From positions 1 through 19,699 of the forward strand of contig CAZRXM010000014.1 in NCBI GenBank assembly GCA_964604045.1: a DNA stretch of 19,699 nt, given 5' to 3'. Positions 1-7,137 of this stretch are shown in pieces. The notes below the pieces were generated by a model. That model did not search any database and was not told the DNA's origin. It saw only the letters and a list, made by a program, of their open reading frames with translations. Source of the stretch: DRVP01 sp964604045. Its GTDB lineage: Archaea > Thermoproteota > Bathyarchaeia > Bathyarchaeales > Bathycorpusculaceae. The position numbers and the translations under genes were made by a program. Within the stretch, counting starts at the first letter, position 1. Each line of letters starts with the position of its first letter.

Positions 1-991
1 AATATTTGATGTTTCGCCTCCCATTTATACGTGACACCTTCACTGTCAGCTCCATGTAATTGAAGTTTTCATCTTCGGCGCGGAGTTCAACGAGCACTAA
101 TCCGCTGACAAAGCTTCCATCCCGGGGCTGCTGGATTTCAGCGGTGGGCGGAGTGTTGTCAACAATCACCGAGATTGTGCTTTCAGCCCTATTTCCAGCC
201 TTGACGAGAACCTCTGAAGTAAACTTGTGAACGCCGTCTCCAACCGTTAAAGTGCTTAATGTGAATGTTTGTGTGCCGGCTTGGCTCCATAAAGCTAAAA
301 GTGTCTCGTCAACCTTCAGCCTAGCCGTGTCCAAGTTGTCGTCGTAGGCATAAAGTGTTATGTTAACGTCTTTCGAAAGGAAGCTTCCGTATTTCGGCGA
401 AAGTATAAATGCAACTGGCAAATACTGATCCTCAACTGTATGGGAGTAGACTTCAAAAACAGCGTGTTCCCAGCCCTGTCAACGGCGCAAACCCTGTACT
501 GAACAACGGTTCCGAAAGGTTGCCTCGGAATAACCGCCTTGCAAAGCCTGTCCACAAGCTCCATGCTAGCGTTCTTCCAATCATCTCCACAATTGTAGGA
601 TAGGGTGAGCTCCTTGACACCGCTGGCGTATTGAGACTCTGAAGCATTTGCAACTATTATGACCGTGACGTTTTAGTTTGGTTTGGCTGGAGACTACTGA
701 ATATACGTTATTACTGGAGGCTTAGTATCGCCAACAGTGTAGGAGTATTCGTCCGAGCAAGCTTTGTTCCGGCTTTGTCGTACGCCAGAACAGTGTAGAC
801 AACTGTTGAGTTGTATGGGAGTGGTTGGATTTCTTCTGGATACCGTAACACCCAGTGAATCTAGGTGGTTTCTTGTCTCGGCGGAAGCAACAGTTCACTG
901 GGAGCATTTGGGCGAAAATTAGTAGCAACACTATCCAGACTACCGGCAGTAAACTCTTCTCTAGTAGAGTTTTTGCATCTCCCTTCTCCAC
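1..991 (-). pseudogene. Decayed secreted/cell-surface protein with tandem Ig-like domains (partial, runs off left edge)
   Basis: The gene starts at a GTG at 991 with a clear signal peptide: charged residues, then a hydrophobic run including LLPVVWIVLLLIFAQML. Behind it, protein-like sequence continues only by switching frames. One piece reads PLPYNSTVVYTVLAYDKAG, a later one VKELTLSYNCGDDWKN through VQYRVCAVDRAGN, and the longest open stretch (about 455 to 1) contains YLPVAFILSPKYGSFLSKDV and DNTPPTAEIQQPRDGSFVSG. These are typical of tandem bacterial-type Ig-like domains in archaeal surface proteins. Lesions seen: in-frame stops at 861-863 (TAG), 694-696 (TAG) and 673-675 (TAA), and frame changes near 880-920, near 745-760 and at the A5 run 455-459. 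Several independent lesions argue for real decay rather than one sequencing error. The C-terminus, and any membrane or S-layer anchor, lies outside the window. Confidence 0.8.
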
Positions 992-1006
992 ATGGAAAGC
1001 CCACCG

Positions 1007-1020
1007 CCCTTATTTAAGGG
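1007..1020 (-). promoter_or_regulatory. TATA-like promoter inside an inverted repeat, upstream of the decayed Ig-like gene
   Basis: On the minus strand this reads as a TTAAATAAG TATA-like element 20-27 nt ahead of the GTG at 991, which suits a leaderless archaeal transcript. The element sits in a 6+6 inverted repeat (CCCTTA-TT-TAAGGG). Promoter assignment is by position and composition only. Confidence 0.45.
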
Positions 1021-1069
1021 TGTTTCAGAAACTGGAATATCGTAAACTTGCGGCTAAATTTTGGAGGCA

Positions 1070-1080
1070 CATAATTTATT
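1070..1080 (+). promoter_or_regulatory. TATA-like promoter for the small membrane protein at 1108
   Basis: The A/T-rich element ATAATTTATT lies 28-38 nt ahead of the ATG at 1108. No Shine-Dalgarno-like sequence lies between them, so a leaderless or nearly leaderless mRNA is likely. Confidence 0.45.
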
Positions 1081-1107
1081 AACCATAAACTACTTTTCTC
1101 ATTAAGC

Positions 1108-1491
1108 ATGGATTCGGGAAGGTTACTACCTGTGGGTTTGAAATGGAAGTTTAAGGGTGAGGATGTCGGGCTTTTAGCGGCTTCCATATTCAACGTCGCC
1201 GTCGGCGTCCTATGCTTGGCAATGTTATTCCTTGAGGATTTGCAATTAATCCACATTGGGTTAATAGGCGCTATTAGCTTGGCAACGGCTTACGGGCTAT
1301 TCAGAAAGAGGTTCTGGGCACTTTGGACCATGTTTGTGGCAGCTTCGATGGCTACGGTCTTCGCGTTGTCAACACTATACTACGCTTTGAGAAGCGACAT
1401 CCTACTAGACGCGGCTGTAATCGTTTACATGGTTTTAACTTGGATTTTCACAGTTTACATCGCTTCAAAGAGAAGTAAGCTTGGACTTTAA
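1108..1491 (+). CDS. Small multi-spanning membrane protein of unknown function
   Basis: A 127-residue protein with about four hydrophobic helices: roughly residues 20-40 (VGLLAASIFNVAVGVLCLAML), 47-63, 70-92 and 98-118, ending in a short basic tail (SKRSKLGL). The N-terminus is mildly basic. I recognise no family motif, and the charged residues show no obvious transport or catalytic pattern. The ATG start is supported by a TATA-like element about 30 nt upstream. Its stop codon shares the sequence TTAA with the stop of the convergent moeA gene on the other strand. It stands alone between a pseudogene and a convergent operon, so its context gives no functional clue. The open frame and membrane-protein composition make it a likely real gene. 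Confidence 0.7.
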   Translation: MDSGRLLPVGLKWKFKGEDVGLLAASIFNVAVGVLCLAMLFLEDLQLIHIGLIGAISLATAYGLFRKRFWALWTMFVAASMATVFALSTLYYALRSDILLDAAVIVYMVLTWIFTVYIASKRSKLGL

Positions 1492-2735
1492 AGGTTTTCA
1501 AGGCGGCTTTTGAAGAGGTGAACCGTAACCTCCTCGTTTGCATCTATAAACTGTTGGTTTTCAGGGATTTCCAGGTAGCCGTCGGCCTTTAGAAGGGTTG
1601 TTATTGCCCCAGACGACCCTGGTGGAGCAGGCTCAGCCACTAATCTAGCATCATCCTTCTTCAGTTTCACCGTTATGAACGTTCGCCTCCCCTTAGCAGG
1701 GAACAGCCGCGTTGAAGTAAAAGCCTTAACCACCGCTTCGTCCACGTTTTTTCTTCCAGCGGCCCGCATTATTATCGGACGAACAAGTATATGAAAAATT
1801 AAAAGCGCCGAAGTGGGATGCCCGGGTAAGGCAAAGATAGGTTTCCCATTAACTACAGCCACAGTTGTGGGTTTACCAGGTTTTGTGGCTATTCCACATA
1901 CCACGACACCGGGTTTCCCAAGAAGGCTTAACGTTTTTGGGATGACGTCCTTTGGGCCTACTGATACTCCGCCGGAGGTTATAACCATATCCCCTACGCT
2001 TAGGGCTTGCCTGAGCGCCTTTTCCACTATAGACGCGTTGTCCGGGAAGACTCCGAGATAAACCGGTTTGCCGCCGCTTTCAACGACAGCCGCGCTTAGG
2101 CTGTAGGCATTTATGTCGTAAATTTTTCCAGGCGCCAGGGGCTCGCCTGGTTCGGTTATCTCTGCGCCGGTAGATAGGATGGCTATCCGTGGAATCTTGT
2201 AAACTTTAACTTTCGCCTTTCCAACAGCTGCGATGGCACCTATTTCCCTTGCGCCTAAAACACGCCCTTTTTCTACGACTGTTTCACCTCTCTTTATGTC
2301 CGAACCGGCTTTCATGATGTTTTCGCCTTCCGCTACGGCAGTATAAACGTAGACTTCCCTGTTTTTACGCTCGGTGTTTTCAACCATCACAACGGCGTCA
2401 GCCCCTTCTGGTATAGGGGCGCCTGTCGTTATTTCCGCCGCCATTCCACGCTTAACGGTGATTTCAGGTTTTTCTCCAACGTTCACTATACCACAAATCT
2501 CGAGTTTTACGGGCTTATTTTCGTCTGCACCAAAAGTGTCTTCGGCTTTAATGGCGTAGCCGTCCACTGTTGAACGGTCAAAGGGCGGGACATCGATTTC
2601 TGCTACTATGTCTTCAGCTAGAACGCGGTTAACAGCGTCTAGCAAGGGGATTTCTTCAATCCCTAGGGGTTTAACTTCAAAATATTTCGCTAAAGCCCTT
2701 TTTGCCTCTTCAAGGGTTAAAAGCCTCCTGAACAA
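1488..2735 (-). CDS. moeA: Molybdopterin molybdenumtransferase MoeA (second of a tandem pair)
   Basis: MoeA inserts molybdate (or tungstate) into adenylated molybdopterin, the last step of cofactor synthesis in the cytosol. The 415-residue length is normal for the family. Motifs in order: PPFDRSTVDGYA (50-61), TGAPIPEGADAVV (104-116), the molybdopterin-binding core with STGAEI (188-193) and SGGVSVGPKD (254-263), the KPGKP segment (285-289), LPGHPTSA (303-310), and the C-terminal MoeA domain IV from about residue 335. The TTG start at 2735 follows the stop of the upstream moeA directly and has a GGAGG box 8 nt before it, so the two genes are translationally coupled. This copy keeps the canonical KPGKP and LPGxP motifs, so it looks like the standard enzyme of the pair. 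Confidence 0.95.
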   Translation of the reverse strand: MFRRLLTLEEAKRALAKYFEVKPLGIEEIPLLDAVNRVLAEDIVAEIDVPPFDRSTVDGYAIKAEDTFGADENKPVKLEICGIVNVGEKPEITVKRGMAAEITTGAPIPEGADAVVMVENTERKNREVYVYTAVAEGENIMKAGSDIKRGETVVEKGRVLGAREIGAIAAVGKAKVKVYKIPRIAILSTGAEITEPGEPLAPGKIYDINAYSLSAAVVESGGKPVYLGVFPDNASIVEKALRQALSVGDMVITSGGVSVGPKDVIPKTLSLLGKPGVVVCGIATKPGKPTTVAVVNGKPIFALPGHPTSALLIFHILVRPIIMRAAGRKNVDEAVVKAFTSTRLFPAKGRRTFITVKLKKDDARLVAEPAPPGSSGAITTLLKADGYLEIPENQQFIDANEEVTVHLFKSRLENL

Positions 2736-3983
2736 TTAGCCAGCCTCCAAGTTGTCAAACATGTGGACTATAACTGTCGCGTCGGCCTCTAAGCCTTCAC
2801 AGTTTTCTGGAACGACCACATAGCCGTTCGCCCTAGTCATCGTTGAAATCACACCCGAACCTCTGGTGCTTATTGGTTCAGCGTAAAATTCGCCGTTTCT
2901 CTGGAAGACGCGCACTCGGACGAAGGTTCTTCTCCCGAGGGCTGTGGATATTCTTCGCGTAAGCTTCGCCTTCAAAACAGGTCTTAACTCGTGTTCAGCC
3001 CTCAGCATTTTGAGGATTAGAGGTCTAGCGAAAACCTCGAAGCCGAACATGGCGGCGACGGGGTTGCCGGACAAGACTATTATAGGCTTGTTGTTTACAA
3101 CGGCGAGGGCTGTTGGCATAGATGGACGCATGGCTATCCCATGAACTATAATGCCGGGCTTTCCTAGACTGTTTATGGCTACGGGAACGAGGTCTAAGGC
3201 GCCGACGCTTGTGCCACCCGTAGTCACAACCATGTCTGCCTTTTCCAGACCAGACTTAATTTTTTCCGAAATCTCGTCCACGTCGTCTTTTGCTATCCCC
3301 AAGTCTACAGGCTCAGCGCCGAGTTCCCTGCATAGTGAGGAAACAATCAGCCTGTTAACTTCAAAAACCTGTCCTTTCCTCGGCTTGCATCCCGGCTCTA
3401 CAAGCTCGTTTCCAGTGGCTAAAACAGCCACTTTGGGTTTTTGGAAAACTGTTACGTGGCTTCTGCCCAAGGCAGCAATAAGTCCCAAATGGTGGGGTTT
3501 TAGACGTGTTCCAGCCTTAACGGCGACCTCGCCTCTAGTCACATCTTCACCCTTTCTGGAGACGTTTTCGCCGGGGGTAACTGCAACCCAAACCTCTATT
3601 TCATTATCTAAGCGTTTAACATGTTCCAACATTAAAACGGCGTCCGCGCCCTCTGGCAAAGGACTCCCAGTCCAAACTTCCTTTGCTTCGCCTTCCAAGA
3701 GCCTATCCGCTTTTGTCAGTTTGAGGGTTTTTGGGTTGAACTGTGACGCTCCGAAGGTGTCGCTAGCTTTTACGGCGTACCCATCAACGGCTGAGCGGTC
3801 AAAGCTTGGCAAATCTTCTTCGGCTATAACGTCTTCAGCCAAGATATGGTTTAAGGCTTCAGCCAGAGATACACTTACGGTCTTCAAAGGCTCCAGCTTC
3901 AAGCTGTTTAAAAGGAGTTCGAGCGCTTCCTCTACGGGTGTGAGTTTCTGGAAACCTTTCAGCCTAACCAAAACTTGAAGCAC
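2736..3983 (-). CDS. moeA: Molybdopterin molybdenumtransferase MoeA-like paralog (first of a tandem pair)
   Basis: A second full-length 415-residue MoeA homolog. It has PSFDRSAVDGYA (59-70), TGSPLPEGADAV (105-116), ATGNELVEPG (189-198), TTGGTSVGALD (254-264) and SGNPVA (305-310), followed by the C-terminal domain. It diverges from its neighbour at the usual KPGKP segment, which here reads RPSMP (286-290), and at the LPG loop, which reads LSG. Many archaea carry two MoeA proteins, and a split between Mo and W, or between insertion and another role, has been proposed for such pairs; which applies here is inference. The start is taken as GTG at 3983. An in-frame TTG four codons in is an alternative, and no strong Shine-Dalgarno is visible. 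The endonuclease IV-like gene ends 46 nt upstream, so all may share one transcript. Confidence 0.93.
   Translation of the reverse strand: MLQVLVRLKGFQKLTPVEEALELLLNSLKLEPLKTVSVSLAEALNHILAEDVIAEEDLPSFDRSAVDGYAVKASDTFGASQFNPKTLKLTKADRLLEGEAKEVWTGSPLPEGADAVLMLEHVKRLDNEIEVWVAVTPGENVSRKGEDVTRGEVAVKAGTRLKPHHLGLIAALGRSHVTVFQKPKVAVLATGNELVEPGCKPRKGQVFEVNRLIVSSLCRELGAEPVDLGIAKDDVDEISEKIKSGLEKADMVVTTGGTSVGALDLVPVAINSLGKPGIIVHGIAMRPSMPTALAVVNNKPIIVLSGNPVAAMFGFEVFARPLILKMLRAEHELRPVLKAKLTRRISTALGRRTFVRVRVFQRNGEFYAEPISTRGSGVISTMTRANGYVVVPENCEGLEADATVIVHMFDNLEAG
2744..2748 (-). promoter_or_regulatory. Shine-Dalgarno box GGAGG fixing the TTG start of the second moeA
   Basis: GGAGG on the minus strand lies inside the last codons of the upstream moeA, 8 nt before the TTG at 2735. 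It supports TTG as the start and indicates coupled translation. Confidence 0.7.
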
Positions 3984-4029
3984 CTATAAACAGCACACAA
4001 ACGGTGTAGAAAAACATATCGCACAAGGC

Positions 4030-4902
4030 TTAACCGCTTTGACCCTCAAGCTCTTTTATTAAGATGTTCCGCATCTTGACGGCGTCCACGTCCAGTACGG
4101 GGCTTTCGCTTATTATGACCGGGTTAAGCCTAAACTCCGCGATGACTTTTGCGAGCATTGCGAAGTTTGGCCCATACTCAGCCTCGTCCATAGTGTGGTG
4201 GCATTTTTCACCCTTATCTGTGAACTCCACCTTTGTGAAGTGGCAGTGCATGTTTTTGACGGCGTCGGTTCCTAGATGCTTTTCAACGGTTTCAACAACC
4301 CTACGGAAGTCCTCTACAGTTTTAAACAAGCCTTTCTCCCTAGCGTGGAGGTGCGCCCAGTCGATGACGGGCTGGGTTTGCTCAACGTTCTCACATAAAC
4401 CTAAAACCTCGTCTAGGCTTCCAAGCTGAGAGCGTTTCCCCATGGTTTCCGGTCCAAGTTTAACGTCTCTAATCCCCAGAGACCTTAGGTTTTCAACCAC
4501 ATCCTTTAAGGCTTCCACGCATCCGGCGAAAGCCTCTTTCGCCGTTTTTCTGCCATAAAACCCGGGGTGAAAGACAACAACTTGGGCGCGCATCCAATGA
4601 GCGGTGGTGGCGCACGCTATTAGACGGGCTTTGCTGGCCTCGATTGTTTCCTTGTTTCCGCAGAAGTTTATGAAGTAGGACGCGTGAAGGCTCAGCAAAA
4701 CGTCGTTTTCCCGGGCTTTTAACCCAAACTTCTCCGCGTCCACTTGCCTTATCTGGGGTTTTACACCCCAACGAACCGCCTGATACTCGAAAGCATCTAG
4801 GCCTTCCTCCCGCAGAAGCCTTGGCACATCCATCAAAGTGGCTTTAACAGCTTTAAAGCGCGGAGGTATCCCTGCTGGGCCGAATCTTGGGCGATCAGCC
4901 AT
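4030..4902 (-). CDS. Endonuclease IV-like TIM-barrel protein (AP endonuclease family 2)
   Basis: A 290-residue protein with the pattern of metal ligands seen in endonuclease IV (Nfo). By eye these are H73 (SLHASYF), H112 (VVFHPGFY), E152 (GPETMG), D181 and H184 (PVIDWAHLHA), H219 or H221 (MHCHF), H235/H236 (KCHH) and E266 (IISESP). The DxH pair of classic enzymes seems altered to KCHH or a shifted arrangement, so one ligand may differ. Nfo cleaves DNA at abasic sites using a trinuclear zinc centre; related TIM barrels include sugar isomerases, so the substrate is not certain. I chose the ATG at 4902 over an in-frame start at 4965: it avoids overlapping the upstream gene and has AGAGGT 8 nt before it. 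It lies 10 nt downstream of the membrane protein gene and is probably co-transcribed. Confidence 0.85.
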   Translation of the reverse strand: MADRPRFGPAGIPPRFKAVKATLMDVPRLLREEGLDAFEYQAVRWGVKPQIRQVDAEKFGLKARENDVLLSLHASYFINFCGNKETIEASKARLIACATTAHWMRAQVVVFHPGFYGRKTAKEAFAGCVEALKDVVENLRSLGIRDVKLGPETMGKRSQLGSLDEVLGLCENVEQTQPVIDWAHLHAREKGLFKTVEDFRRVVETVEKHLGTDAVKNMHCHFTKVEFTDKGEKCHHTMDEAEYGPNFAMLAKVIAEFRLNPVIISESPVLDVDAVKMRNILIKELEGQSG

Positions 4903-4912
4903 TCTAAAACCT

Positions 4913-5761
4913 CTAAAATCTTTTCGTCTTTCTATAGCGATAACCTTTACGCATATACGCCCCATAGGCTAGAACGCCTAAAGCAGAGGTCCAAGCGGCA
5001 AAGTTCTGGAGAACCAAGTATTTTCCAACAGGTGACAAATCAACCAGAGGCTTTGTTAAGGCTCCGAGGAACGAAGCAAAACTCCTAATGCCCGGCGACG
5101 CGGACCTTAAAGCTTTGTCCACAGCTGAGCATAACCATCCGATGGGTGGAATAGCCTCGACAAAACTGTGGAGGGCGCTGTTAAAAGCCATAATCGACCC
5201 GAGGAGCTGGGGGTTCCCCTTGTAAATGTCCACGAAGCCCTTGTAAACTAGCCATGGACTGGCTATTACAGATATTAAAAGGGCTAACCCCAAGAAACAC
5301 AACAATATCACCGCGGCGATCTTCACAGGTGCCCTTGAAGCGTCCAGTTTCTTCCAGATGTAGGCGAAAAACTTGACCTTTAACAGTTTAGCCTTGAAAC
5401 CGTTTATTTTGGCTTTTAAACCACTAGTAGGCGTTTTCTGCTTTTTCTGTGCTGGCTTAGCCTTCTCCGAGGGCTTTACGGCCGCATACTTTGCCATGCA
5501 AGTCCAACAAGCAGCAAGTGTGATGATTGTGGATATTGGAACTATGTGGAAGAGGGGGCTAACCGTTAAGCCCAAAAAAGGAATATGAAAACAAGCTTCA
5601 TCTTGGACTCCGATGCCGACTGCGTAAGTAACGATCAAGAACTCGGCTACTATGGCTGCGGCTATGAACAGTGTTAGCGCTGCAAAACCCCTAAGCGTAG
5701 ACCAGCGGGGAACAAAGCCTCTTGAAGGTTTTTGCACAGACAACTGACCACCGCAAGCCAA
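4913..5761 (-). CDS. Membrane protein of unknown function
   Basis: A 282-residue protein with about four to five hydrophobic segments: one near residues 25-48 (GFAALTLFIAAAIVAEFLIV), one near 66-88, a strong one near 145-168 (AAVILLCFLGLALLISVIA), and weaker ones near 185-210 and 255-275. Between the second and third lies a very basic, lysine-rich stretch (about 90-140) with alternating K and A, probably cytoplasmic. I recognise no domain. The TTG at 5761 is the longest start. A TTG six codons later (5743) has a GGTGG box just ahead and is a fair alternative. It is followed after 10 nt by the endonuclease IV-like gene, which suggests an operon, but nothing in it points to DNA repair. Confidence 0.75.
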   Translation of the reverse strand: MACGGQLSVQKPSRGFVPRWSTLRGFAALTLFIAAAIVAEFLIVTYAVGIGVQDEACFHIPFLGLTVSPLFHIVPISTIITLAACWTCMAKYAAVKPSEKAKPAQKKQKTPTSGLKAKINGFKAKLLKVKFFAYIWKKLDASRAPVKIAAVILLCFLGLALLISVIASPWLVYKGFVDIYKGNPQLLGSIMAFNSALHSFVEAIPPIGWLCSAVDKALRSASPGIRSFASFLGALTKPLVDLSPVGKYLVLQNFAAWTSALGVLAYGAYMRKGYRYRKTKRF

Positions 5762-5835
5762 AGCCTTTCAAGACCGTATGTGAACGCTTCATGATTATTG
5801 AACTTTCAAGTTAAAAAACATAGTGTTCCCGGAAG

Positions 5836-5994
5836 CTAGGTTAACGGAAATTCGTGGCCGCATTTTGGGCATTTAGCATATCCACACTGCACGGTGGATG
5901 GGCAACCGGAACAGGCGAAGGCTCTTCCGTAGGATATGTCGAAAGCGAAGCCGCATTTTGGACAACGTACAATCTTCTTCGTTTTTGAAGTCAT
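5836..5994 (-). CDS. 52-residue double zinc-ribbon protein
   Basis: A short but convincing gene: ATG at 5994, a GGAAAGGGGGAT Shine-Dalgarno region just upstream and a TATA-like element at 6032-6039. The protein has a first knuckle CPKCGFAFD (11-19), a middle CSGCP with a further Cys in VQC (28-37), and a last knuckle CPKCGHEFP (42-50), giving seven cysteines. The pattern CPxCGxxF...CxxCP...C....CPxCGxE.P resembles the small cysteine-rich proteins often found beside FeoA/FeoB iron transporters in anaerobes; that likeness is from memory and no feo gene is in this window. It probably binds zinc or iron-sulfur. It sits at the head of the minus-strand group leading to the two moeA genes, 74 nt before the next gene. 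Confidence 0.85.
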   Translation of the reverse strand: MTSKTKKIVRCPKCGFAFDISYGRAFACSGCPSTVQCGYAKCPKCGHEFPLT

Positions 5995-6031
5995 TCTATC
6001 CCCCTTTCCGAAAACAGAGAAGCGGTCAAGA

Positions 6032-6039
6032 CTTTAAAC
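6032..6039 (-). promoter_or_regulatory. TATA-like promoter for the zinc-ribbon gene
   Basis: GTTTAAAG on the minus strand lies about 40 nt before the ATG at 5994. It predicts a transcription start near 6010 and a short leader that carries the GGAAAGGGGGAT ribosome-binding region. Confidence 0.4.
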
Positions 6040-6082
6040 CTTTCCGAGCCGGCTGTTTCACATGATAGCTCTATTGTTCAAG

Positions 6083-6093
6083 AAATTTTATTA
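6083..6093 (+). promoter_or_regulatory. TATA-like promoter for the TackOD1-like gene
   Basis: AAATTTTATTA lies 24-34 nt before the TTG at 6117. It predicts a start of transcription at or near that TTG, or a 30-nt leader if the ATG at 6147 is used. Confidence 0.45.
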
Positions 6094-6116
6094 ATGGATT
6101 TTAAGCACTAAACTGT

Positions 6117-7130
6117 TTGTCGAGCCTAAGCTGGTATGGGTTTCCGATGCAGAAAACTGGAAAATCGGAGAGACTTGAACTTTACAAACAGCGCAGCGTC
6201 CAAATTTTCCTGGGCAAGTTTTTAAGCGGAGAAATCAGCGACCTTAAGCCAACCTTTGACCCGAAGGTCGGCTACCGATACCCAGAGGTTGAAGCAGTTT
6301 TAGATGATCCTTCAAAAGCTGAGGAATTTCTTGAAAGGCTTCACGCTGCGGGGGTGCTGGAAAGGCGTCTTTATGATAAGGTTGTTTATTGTCCAAACTG
6401 TGGCTCGCAAAACGTTTCCACACGCTACTGTTGTCCATACTGCAAGTCATTCAACATTAAGAAGGGCTCTCTGATCGAGCATGTTAAATGTGGGTACATG
6501 GATGTGGAGGAACACTTCCGTAAAAATGGGAAACTGGTTTGTCCAAAATGCCGCGAGAAGTTGAAAAAGCTTGATGTCGACCACCGTAAAGCTGGTGTTT
6601 GGTGCACATGCCTAGAATGCGGCAAAAGCTTCGACATACCCGTTCCAAGACATTTCTGCAGAGACTGCCAGCGCGAATTCACCTTTGAAGAACTGGAAAT
6701 CAAAGACGTTTACGTCTACACCCTGAACACAGACGTGAAGAGCGAAATAACAGCCGGATGGATTTTTGTTGCGCCCATTAGGGAGTTCTTGGTTGAAAAT
6801 GGGTTTGAAGTGGAAGCCCCAGCTTTAATAAAAGGCAGGTCCGGAGCTAACCACATGTTTGACATAGTCGCCTACAAGGAGAAGCAGGCCGACAAAATAA
6901 CAGTCATGGACGTAGCAATAGCTACGGAAAACGCTGTAGCGGAACAACCAGTCATAGCTCTCTTCGCAAAAATGTATGACGTGTCACCTGAGAAAGCCTT
7001 CCTAATAGCCATTCCACGTCTAAGCGAAAACGCCAAAAAGATGGCGGAGCTCTACAACATAAAGGTGGTAGAGGCTGGAGACGCCAAGGAAGTGATAAAG
7101 ACGCTTAAGGAGAAATTGGCGAGGGGGTAG
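6117..7130 (+). CDS. TackOD1-like multi-zinc-ribbon protein with a nuclease-fold-like C-terminal domain
   Basis: A 337-residue protein in three parts. Residues about 20-88 look like a helical, possibly winged-helix region. Residues 91-190 hold a run of metal-binding pairs: C92/C95, C105-C109, H122/C125, C142/C145, C163/C168 and C181/C184. Their spacing recalls the TackOD1 output domain described in TACK archaea. Residues 212-337 contain a pattern reminiscent of restriction-endonuclease-like folds: GRSGANHMFDIVAY (240-253) then ITVMDVAIA (261-269). The usual catalytic ExK is not apparent, since the strand reads MDVA, so catalysis is doubtful. TackOD1 domains are usually partners of signalling receivers; no receiver is visible here. 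The start may be the TTG at 6117 (suggested by TATA spacing) or the ATG at 6147. Its stop is 7 nt from the stop of the convergent pilus operon. Confidence 0.75.
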   Translation: MSSLSWYGFPMQKTGKSERLELYKQRSVQIFLGKFLSGEISDLKPTFDPKVGYRYPEVEAVLDDPSKAEEFLERLHAAGVLERRLYDKVVYCPNCGSQNVSTRYCCPYCKSFNIKKGSLIEHVKCGYMDVEEHFRKNGKLVCPKCREKLKKLDVDHRKAGVWCTCLECGKSFDIPVPRHFCRDCQREFTFEELEIKDVYVYTLNTDVKSEITAGWIFVAPIREFLVENGFEVEAPALIKGRSGANHMFDIVAYKEKQADKITVMDVAIATENAVAEQPVIALFAKMYDVSPEKAFLIAIPRLSENAKKMAELYNIKVVEAGDAKEVIKTLKEKLARG

Positions 7131-7137
7131 CTCTAAA

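Noticed and set aside
673..863. In-frame TAG codons in the Ig-like gene as pyrrolysine sites
   Set aside because: A TAA and several frameshifts break the same gene, so decay explains the stops better.
1488..1491. Shared TTAA of two convergent stop codons as a special signal
   Set aside because: TTAA is self-complementary, so overlapping TAA stops of convergent genes arise easily in compact genomes.
3151..3978. Long plus-strand open frame (275 codons) opposite the first moeA
   Set aside because: The minus strand clearly encodes MoeA here. The plus frame has Ser/Pro/Thr-rich low-complexity sequence typical of an antisense shadow.
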